Part shown: piece by piece, positions 6,109-10,209 of the stretch
How the letters are laid out: each line of letters opens with the position of its first letter
Position numbering within the stretch: the first letter of the stretch is position 1
Assembly: GCA_041497995.1 (NCBI GenBank)
Contig: JBGQHM010000248.1
Span: 1-10,209, forward strand
Direction: 5' to 3'
DNA from: DATKMS01 sp041497995
Lineage (GTDB): Bacteria; Desulfobacterota; Binatia; HRBIN30
Length of the DNA stretch: 10,209 bases
Translations under genes and position numbers: made by a program
The notes under the pieces: model-generated
What the model saw: the letters and a program-made list of their open reading frames with translations, nothing else
What the model was told of the DNA's origin: nothing
Database searches by the model: none

Positions 6109-7524
6109 ATGGCGAGCTTCGAGCAGAGGATGTCGCGTGCACTGGCCGTGTTGCTGGGTATGATGATCATCGGCTCGGCCTCGACCGCGCGGGCCTTCCC
6201 TTCCGGCGTCTCGACAGCCAACTTCGGCCCGCTCGGCTGTAATCAGTGCCATACCGGCGGCCAGACGCCGACCGTGACCCTCGTGGGCCCGGGGACAGTC
6301 GCGCCCGGGTCGACGACCGAGTACACGCTGGCCATCACCGCCGTCGGCACGCAGACGCTTGGCGGCTTCAACGTCTCCAGCACCTTCGGCACGCTGGCCA
6401 CCGGCGGCGCTAACGCCAGTCATACGCAACCGACGACTGGTGCGGATGGACGTCGGGAGATCACACACTTCGACCCCAAACCGGCGAGCGGCGGCGCGAT
6501 CAGCTTCTCGTTTCTGTGGACGGCTCCGGACTCATTCACCAGTGTGACACTCAATGCCTGGGGAAACGCGGTCAACGGCAACGCGTCCCCCACTGGCGAC
6601 CTGTCAGTCATGGTCAGCCTGGTTGTCGCCTCCAGCATGCCGGGCCCGAACCCGACGAATACCCCGACGCCGACACCGATCCCGACTCCCACGCCCGTCG
6701 TGCACGATGTGGTGGTGTCTGCGGTCAAGCCGCTCAACCTGAGTATCGCTGCCGGCAAGACCGCCGTGGCGAAAAACCTCTCCGTCAAGGTCACTAACGC
6801 CGATCCGAAGAACAGCGCGGGGCTGGTTGCCGTGCTCAACGTCACGAGCGACTGCCCGACTGGTGTCACCGCCGGTCCGGCCACCTTCGGCGGCGTACCT
6901 GGTGGGGTGTTCCTCAAAGCCGGCCAATCGAAGACGGCGAAGGTGGCGGTGAATGTTACCAGCGACGCCTTCACCACGCTCAACCACACGGCCGCCGGAC
7001 GCTGCACGCTGACGCTCTCTGCGACCTCATCGCTCGCAACCAGCGATCCGAATCCGAGCAACAACAGCGTCACCGCCGAGATCAACGTCACCGACAAGAA
7101 CGATCCCGATCAGGCTACGGTGGATGAATCATTCACGCTGAGCCTCGCACCACTGAAGATCAGCATTCCTGCCGGTGAGACATCGAAGCTGAAGACGATT
7201 AAACCCACGGTCGGCAATGCGGATATTCTGCCGGTGCCGGCGAGTCCCGGAGACGCTATCAGCATCACCGCCACCGATGGCGACTGCCCTCCCGGGACGG
7301 TTGGGATGGCGGTGCCCGCTTCGGTGACGGTCAAGGGCGGGAAGAAGCAGGCGGTTGCGCTGACCCTCACGATCGACGGCAACCAGTTCACGACGGGCAG
7401 TAGCAAGTCGCCGGCACGTTGCACGGCGGAGGTGACAGCCACCGGCGCGGCCGATCCGGATCCCGATCCGACGAACAACACGACGAAGCTCGTCATCGAC
7501 GTCATCGACAACAACGACTTCTAG
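6109..7524 (+). CDS. Choice-of-anchor V-like exported protein with one CxxCH motif and two tandem Ig-like domains
   Basis: The 471-residue product starts at ATG 6109, just after GAGGAGG (6097-6103). The upstream ATG at 6079 lacks such spacing. The signal peptide (MASFEQRMSRALAVLLGMMI...) probably ends after ARA (near residue 29). Residues 44-48 are C-N-Q-C-H, a c-type haem attachment motif. The next ~120 residues match the pattern of choice-of-anchor V proteins: P-G-S-T-T-E-Y-T-L strand, ITHFD, W-T-A-P (137-140) and N-A-V-N-G-N-A-S-P-T-G-D (153-164). A Thr/Pro linker (about 177-197) follows. Two homologous beta-sandwich, CARDB-like domains (about 199-332 and 340-471) then each run from an L-x-L/I-S-I-x-A-G-K/E-T start, through a D-C-P and R-C-T cysteine pair, to D-P-x-P-x-N-N and a closing strand. 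No catalytic residues are recognised. Haem binding is possible but unproven with one motif. Confidence 0.87.
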   Translation: MASFEQRMSRALAVLLGMMIIGSASTARAFPSGVSTANFGPLGCNQCHTGGQTPTVTLVGPGTVAPGSTTEYTLAITAVGTQTLGGFNVSSTFGTLATGGANASHTQPTTGADGRREITHFDPKPASGGAISFSFLWTAPDSFTSVTLNAWGNAVNGNASPTGDLSVMVSLVVASSMPGPNPTNTPTPTPIPTPTPVVHDVVVSAVKPLNLSIAAGKTAVAKNLSVKVTNADPKNSAGLVAVLNVTSDCPTGVTAGPATFGGVPGGVFLKAGQSKTAKVAVNVTSDAFTTLNHTAAGRCTLTLSATSSLATSDPNPSNNSVTAEINVTDKNDPDQATVDESFTLSLAPLKISIPAGETSKLKTIKPTVGNADILPVPASPGDAISITATDGDCPPGTVGMAVPASVTVKGGKKQAVALTLTIDGNQFTTGSSKSPARCTAEVTATGAADPDPDPTNNTTKLVIDVIDNNDF

Positions 7525-7540
7525 GGGCTGCGGCCAGCGT
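7523..7540 (+). repeat. 18-bp dispersed repeat, copy 2 (overlaps a stop codon)
   Basis: This is identical to 278-295 and starts inside the TAG stop of the choice-of-anchor V-like gene. Its 3' part GGCCAGCG (7532-7539) can pair with CGCTGGTC at 7559-7566, with one G-T wobble, to form an 8-bp hairpin in the 3' region of the transcript. Confidence 0.6.
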
Positions 7541-7825
7541 CCTTCTATGGACCGCTCCCGCTGGTCGCTATGGGCGGCCCTCGCAAGAAATTGACTCAGG
7601 CGCAACAGGCTCCCACTCGCAAGCGCCTAGCAGCGACGCCTGACCAGCGAGAAGACAGGCCAGAGCCTGCGCTCCTCGACTGATCACTCGTCACTCATCA
7701 CTGGTTCTTTCTTGTCGCTGCGTCCGCCAAGTGGTACACCGAACGGGCACTGGCGAGGAGGCTGCAATGCGCGCAACGCGGCGACGAGTGAATCGCGGTA
7801 GCAGGAAGGGGCCGGGGCGGACGTG
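7541..7825. other. Non-coding stretch with short inverted and direct repeats
   Basis: No reading frame here looks like a gene. CGCTGGTC (7559-7566) has complements at 7532-7539 (one wobble) and, perfectly, as GACCAGCG at 7642-7649, so two alternative foldings are possible. AGGCGC/GCGCCT (7598-7603 with 7623-7628) is another small stem. None is followed by a T-run, so no intrinsic terminator is claimed. A three-unit 7-bp direct repeat lies at 7683-7703. No promoter for the downstream gene stood out. Confidence 0.5.
7683..7703 (+). repeat. Three 7-bp tandem repeats (RTCACTS)
   Basis: Three consecutive 7-mers ATCACTC, GTCACTC and ATCACTG lie directly before a T-rich stretch (GGTTCTTTCTTG). Short arrays of this kind occur between genes in GC-rich environmental genomes. 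No function is suggested. Confidence 0.5.
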
Positions 7826-8218
7826 ATGCAGCCGGACGCGGTTGCGCGCTTTCTGGTCACTGCCTTCTTCGCTGTCGTATTCACCCAGTCTGCGATCGAC
7901 AAACTGACCGACCGCGACGGCAACATCGCCTACTTCAGCGACCACTTCAAAAGCAGCCCGCTACCGATCGCAGCGGTCCCGCTGCTGTTCTGGATGCTCA
8001 CGCTTCTCGAAGGAACGGCTGGTGTGCTCTGCACCCTGGGGCTCCTGCTCGGCGACTTCTTGGGCAAAGGCTTCAGCGTCTCTGCGTGCGGTGTCAGCAT
8101 CGGGGGCGTCGCCCTGCTGGCTCTGCTCGTCGGCCAGCGTCTGGCGAAAGACTACGCCGGCGCAGCTGTCATCGCCGCGTACTTCGCCGTGGCGTTGATC
8201 GGGCTGCGATTCTTCTGA
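7826..8218 (+). CDS. DoxX/MauE-like four-helix integral membrane protein
   Basis: The 130-residue product starts at ATG 7826, 5 nt after a GGGGCGG stretch; the GTG directly before it (7823) is an equally possible start. Four hydrophobic segments are visible at about residues 7-24, 48-72, 83-102 and 109-128. The first ends in FTQSAIDKLTDRDGN, which fits the helix 1 and following loop of DoxX/MauE-type proteins (a conserved G/A-x-x-K near the end of helix 1). The family is diverse: members include the small subunit of a thiosulfate:quinone oxidoreductase and the methylamine-utilisation protein MauE, and many have no known role. The length is typical. No catalytic partner is adjacent, so no substrate can be assigned. 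An 88-bp palindromic repeat begins 9 bp after its stop. Confidence 0.75.
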   Translation: MQPDAVARFLVTAFFAVVFTQSAIDKLTDRDGNIAYFSDHFKSSPLPIAAVPLLFWMLTLLEGTAGVLCTLGLLLGDFLGKGFSVSACGVSIGGVALLALLVGQRLAKDYAGAAVIAAYFAVALIGLRFF

Positions 8219-8227
8219 TGAAGAAGG

Positions 8228-8315
8228 CGGAGATCACGAAAGCACGAAAGGGAGAGAGCACGAAGGGGAACTCCTCTCTCGTGCTTTCCCCATTTCGTGT
8301 TTTCGTGATTCTCCG
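8228..8315. repeat. 88-bp imperfect palindrome of the CACGAAAG repeat family (gene-less copy)
   Basis: The outer ends are CGGAG (8228-8232) and CTCCG (8311-8315). The left arm contains CACGAAAGCACGAAAGGG (8235-8252), identical to copies at 9545-9562 and, inverted, 9969-9986. The right arm holds its inverted partner at 8290-8307 with two mismatches. Each arm is four 8-bp units in the order CACGAAAn, CACGAAAn, GGnGAnAG, CACGAnnG, so the whole element can fold into a long hairpin with its loop near 8264-8278. An inner stem AGCACGA/TCGTGCT (8257-8263 with 8279-8285) supports this. The element fills the gap between the DoxX-like stop (8218) and the CoA-transferase start (8325), leaving 9 bp on each side. 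Confidence 0.9.
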
Positions 8316-8324
8316 AACGAAGCC

Positions 8325-9521
8325 ATGCAAGCCCTGAACGGATTGCGAATCCTCGACCTCACCCAGTTCGAGGCGGGCACGGCGTGCACGGAGTTGCTCG
8401 CCTTCCTCGGGGCAGAGGTCATCAAGGTGGAGCCGCCGCGTCACGGCGAGCCAGGACGGTCGTCGTTCGGGGTGCGACCTGGCAAGGACTCCGTCTACTT
8501 CCTGGTGCTGAATGCCAGCAAGCGCAGCGTCACGCTCAATCTACGCACGCCCGAAGGCGTTGCCATCTTCAAGCGGCTGGTGCCCCACTTCGACATTCTC
8601 GTCGAGAACTTCGCGTTCGGCGTCATGGACCGTCTCAGCTTGGACTACGCCACGTTGCGCGCCCTCCATCCGCCGCTGATCTACGCAAGCATCAAAGGCT
8701 TCGGCACCTACGGGCCGTATGCAGCGTACAAGTGCTTCGACACCATCGCGCAAGCTGCAGGCGGCGCGCTCAGCGTCACCGGGTTCCCGGACTCACCGCC
8801 GTGCTCACCGGGACCGACGCTCGGCGACACGGGCACTGGGGTGCACGCCGCGGTCGGCATCCTCGCGGCCGTCGTGCAACGCCAACACACGGGCGTGGGG
8901 CAGAGGGTTGAGGTGGCGATGCAGGATGCCGTCGTCAACTTCATGCGCGTTCGCATGCTGAGCCAGTATCTTACCAACCAGCCCGTGGCGCGTGCGGGCA
9001 ACAGTGTCCCGCAGCTCGTGCCGATCGATCTCTACCCCTGTGCACCGGGTGGCCCGAATGACTACGTGTACATCTTCCTCACGACGACCGAGATGTGGAA
9101 TGCACTGCTGCGCTGCATCGGTCGCGACGATTTGGTTGGCGACCCGCGCTACACGGAGATTCCGGAGCGTAACAAGCACCGCGAAACGATCGTCGAGATG
9201 ATCGCGACGTGGACCCGCCGGCGCGACAAGTGGGAGGCGATGCACACGCTGGCCAAGGCCGGCGTGCCGTGCAGCGCCGTGTTCGATACCGCGGACGTGA
9301 TCAACGATCCACACCTGCGCGAACGCGGCATGATCGTCGACGTCGACCACCCGCGCTCCGGTCCCATGCGCATGCCGGGCAACCCGCTCCAGCTATCCGA
9401 CTCACCCACCGAGATCAGGCCCGCGCCACTCCTCGGCGAAGCCACCGAGGAGGTGCTCGAGCGCTTCCTCGGGATGGGCACTGCTGAGGTGGCGGTGTTG
9501 CGTGACAAGGGTATTGTGTAG
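8325..9521 (+). CDS. Class III (CaiB/BaiF, formyl-CoA-transferase-like) CoA-transferase
   Basis: The product is 398 residues, a usual family length, and starts at ATG 8325 with only a weak ribosome binding site. Family III enzymes move CoA between carboxylic acids through an aspartyl-CoA anhydride. The closest recalled relative is E. coli formyl-CoA:oxalate CoA-transferase (Frc). Shared features are N-terminal L-R-I-L-D-L-T, G-A-E-V-I-K-V-E-P-P, S-I-K-G-F (122-126), I-A-Q-A-A-G-G-A-L-S, G-D-T-G-T-G-V-H with catalytic Asp168, and the Frc-like M-Q-D-A-V-V-N-x-x-R-V-R. Two differences suggest another acyl substrate. The position of Frc Gln17 is Glu16 here, and the Gly-rich loop (GGGGQ) that guards the Frc active site is replaced around residue 226 by G-N-S-V-P-Q-L-V-P. 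It is cytosolic and acts as a homodimer of interlocked rings in the known family. Members of the CACGAAAG repeat family bracket it on both sides. Confidence 0.9.
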   Translation: MQALNGLRILDLTQFEAGTACTELLAFLGAEVIKVEPPRHGEPGRSSFGVRPGKDSVYFLVLNASKRSVTLNLRTPEGVAIFKRLVPHFDILVENFAFGVMDRLSLDYATLRALHPPLIYASIKGFGTYGPYAAYKCFDTIAQAAGGALSVTGFPDSPPCSPGPTLGDTGTGVHAAVGILAAVVQRQHTGVGQRVEVAMQDAVVNFMRVRMLSQYLTNQPVARAGNSVPQLVPIDLYPCAPGGPNDYVYIFLTTTEMWNALLRCIGRDDLVGDPRYTEIPERNKHRETIVEMIATWTRRRDKWEAMHTLAKAGVPCSAVFDTADVINDPHLRERGMIVDVDHPRSGPMRMPGNPLQLSDSPTEIRPAPLLGEATEEVLERFLGMGTAEVAVLRDKGIV

Positions 9522-9530
9522 TAAGTTATG

Positions 9531-9576
9531 AGAAAAGATTCGAACACGAAAGCACGAAAGGGCGAAAGCACGAAAC
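9531..9576 (+). repeat. Left arm of the GxxExxY element, with four 8-bp units
   Basis: After the outer AGAAAAGATTCGAA come four 8-bp units at 9545-9552, 9553-9560, 9561-9568 and 9569-9576: CACGAAAG twice, then GGCGAAAG, then CACGAAAC. The same four-unit order occurs at 8235-8266, with 28 of 32 positions identical. Confidence 0.85.
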
Positions 9577-9592
9577 TTGAGAAGCGCCAGCC

Positions 9593-9961
9593 ATGGGCTA
9601 TGAGTTTGAAGCCTTGTCGGGACGGATCTTGGCAGCGGCAATTGACGTTAATCGAGCCTTGGGGCCGGGCTTTCTGGAAAGCATCTACGAGAATGCGCTT
9701 GTGGTGGCTCTCACTAACCGCCGCATTCGCTTTCAAAAACAACACGAGGTCCGCGTGTCGTTTGACGGGCAGGAAGTCGGTCTGCATCGCCTGGATCTGC
9801 TCGTCGATGATCGAGTTGTTGTGGAGATCAAAGCCGTCAAGGCACTCGATGAGATTCACTTTGCCCAGCTCAAGTCGTATCTGCGAGCCACCCATCTCCA
9901 CACCGGCCTCCTCCTGAACTTCAATGCTCCGACCTTAGTTGTGAAGCGCGTGGTCCTGTGA
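9593..9961 (+). CDS. GxxExxY protein, PD-(D/E)XK nuclease-superfamily-like
   Basis: The 122-residue product is full length for the GxxExxY family (TIGR04256; PDDEXK_3 in Pfam, as I recall). The ATG at 9593 has only a weak purine-rich site upstream, which overlaps the repeat arm. The N-terminal helix region includes AAAIDVNRALGPG, then the name motif G-F-L-E-S-I-Y at residues 26-32. The core holds H-R-L-D-L-L-V (Asp68), then V-V-E-I-K (Glu78, Lys80), and Q92 in the following helix A-Q-L-K-S-Y-L. This is a D...ExK...Q pattern consistent with a PD-(D/E)XK metal-dependent nuclease fold. The C-terminus G-L-L-L-N-F-N-A-P is also typical. Biochemical function in the family is not established to my knowledge. 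It lies alone between inverted repeat arms, which suggests a role in the life of that repeat. No Cys, signal peptide or membrane segment is present, so it is cytosolic. Confidence 0.9.
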   Translation: MGYEFEALSGRILAAAIDVNRALGPGFLESIYENALVVALTNRRIRFQKQHEVRVSFDGQEVGLHRLDLLVDDRVVVEIKAVKALDEIHFAQLKSYLRATHLHTGLLLNFNAPTLVVKRVVL

Positions 9962-9968
9962 CGTCCCT

Positions 9969-9998
9969 CCCTTTCGTGCTTTCGTGATTCTCTTTTCT
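9969..9998 (-). repeat. Right (inverted) arm of the GxxExxY element
   Basis: On the minus strand this reads AGAAAAGAGAATCACGAAAG followed by CACGAAAGGG. It is the inverted partner of 9531-9562, with an identical 18-bp core. It begins 7 bp after the stop of the GxxExxY gene. It holds two 8-bp units against four in the left arm. Confidence 0.85.
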
Positions 9999-10021
9999 GT
10001 GATTCACGTCAGAGCGTGGTA

Positions 10022-10209
10022 ATGCCCCTCACGCCGCTCCACACTCGTTCGGTCTCGCTGCGCCTCGGTTGGGGCGACGGTGGGTGCCTGGTTGCGCACG
10101 GGCGGATCTTCGATTTGCGCAAGCGTGGCGTTGTGCCGCTGGCGGGCAAGCTGCAAGGCCCGGGCGTGGTGCATGACATGGCGGTACGCTTGCAGCTCGA
10201 CTATCCGAG
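10022..10209 (+). CDS. N-terminal part of a DUF2889-like protein (3' truncated by window)
   Basis: The frame starts at ATG 10022 (a GTG two codons upstream is possible) and is open to the window end, giving 62 residues. The visible protein has P-L-H-T-R near the start, a G-x-L-V-A-H-G-R-I-F-D-L segment in the middle and V-V-H-D-M-A-V-R-L-Q-L-D near the cut end. These match, in order and spacing, the N-terminal hallmarks of DUF2889 (P-L-H-T-R, G-x-L-x-D, I/V-H-D-M-x-x-R-L-x-I-D). The family has no established function. There is no signal peptide and no clear ribosome binding site. It follows the right arm of the GxxExxY element by 23 bp, on the same strand as its neighbours. Confidence 0.7.
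   Translation, partial: MPLTPLHTRSVSLRLGWGDGGCLVAHGRIFDLRKRGVVPLAGKLQGPGVVHDMAVRLQLDYP

Larger units (their letters stand above)
9531..9998. mobile_element. Candidate mobile element: GxxExxY gene between inverted CACGAAAG-type arms
   Basis: The left arm (9531-9576) and right arm (9969-9998) are inverted copies. CACGAAAGCACGAAAGGG at 9545-9562 is exactly complementary to 9969-9986. The match continues outward, with one small indel, to AGAAAAGA at the left end and TCTTTTCT at the right end. The only gene between the arms is the GxxExxY protein. The element begins 10 bp after the CoA-transferase stop. The repeat match to the gene-less palindrome at 8228-8315 suggests a family of moving or amplified elements. 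No target-site duplication was identified, and mobility is inferred from structure only. Confidence 0.55.

Noticed and set aside
8086..8337. An 83-codon reading frame (+) ending in a KARKGESTK-type stretch
   Set aside because: It overlaps the DoxX-like gene in another frame and its tail is translated palindrome; there is no independent coding signal.
8228..9576. A composite transposon carrying the CoA-transferase gene between the two repeat copies
   Set aside because: The copies differ in internal content and lack transposase genes. Each is better explained as a separate element abutting a gene end.
9528..9917. A 129-codon reading frame (+) through the repeat arm and GxxExxY gene
   Set aside because: It overlaps the well-supported GxxExxY gene in another frame, and its N-terminus is a translation of the CACGAAAG units (NTKARKGESTK).
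8228..9998. The repeated CACGAAAG units as a CRISPR array
   Set aside because: The units are directly adjacent 8-mers without spacers and occur as inverted arms; no cas gene is present.
1..10209. tRNA, rRNA or other structured RNA genes
   Set aside because: No cloverleaf, rRNA-like or known riboswitch pattern was recognised by eye; a covariance-model search would be needed to exclude small RNAs.

Overview
The window is GC-rich bacterial DNA. It carries mostly exported proteins: lipoproteins and secreted proteins with calcium-binding loops, Thr/Pro linkers, cysteine clusters and Ig-like domains. These features, with a single-CxxCH choice-of-anchor V-type protein, a formyl-CoA-transferase-like enzyme and a GxxExxY protein, fit the loosely classified deltaproteobacterial or Binatota-like lineages known mainly from metagenomes. 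That placement is inference; there is no rRNA or phylogenetic marker here.

Layout. At 3-1970 (+) lie the C-terminal end of an unknown protein, a seven-bladed FG-GAP/VCBS propeller lipoprotein and a small secreted PKD-domain protein, probably co-transcribed. At 2047-3536 (+) a recognisable promoter drives a secreted protein with two dockerin-like EF-hand loops and a 27-bp-repeat Thr/Pro linker. At 3739-4938 (+) is a HEAT-repeat lipoprotein. A symmetric bidirectional terminator (4964-4995) separates it from a convergent secreted Cys-rich protein (5024-5905, -). A divergent promoter region (5906-6108) then leads to the choice-of-anchor V-like protein at 6109-7524 (+), which has one CNQCH haem-type motif and two tandem, duplicated Ig-like domains. 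About 300 non-coding bases follow, then a DoxX/MauE-like membrane protein (7826-8218), a class III CoA-transferase (8325-9521), a GxxExxY protein (9593-9961) and the start of a DUF2889-like gene running off the window (10022 onward).

The most interesting structure is in the last 2 kb. The GxxExxY gene, which has a PD-(D/E)XK-type active-site pattern, is bracketed by inverted copies of an 18-bp sequence, CACGAAAGCACGAAAGGG. The same 18-mer opens an 88-bp imperfect palindrome (8228-8315) that fills the gap between the DoxX-like and CoA-transferase genes. Three of the four arms are built of 8-bp CACGAAAG-type units in the same order. This looks like a repeat family with one gene-bearing and one gene-less copy: a candidate mobile element in which the nuclease-like protein may act on the palindromic repeat. 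A second, unrelated 18-bp repeat overlaps the stop codons of two distant genes (278-295 and 7523-7540).

Functionally, the first three quarters looks like a cell-surface or exported-protein region with no enzyme of obvious chemistry. The last quarter is a metabolic and membrane pair decorated by the repeat element. Mechanistic links between the genes are not visible in the sequence beyond spacing and orientation.
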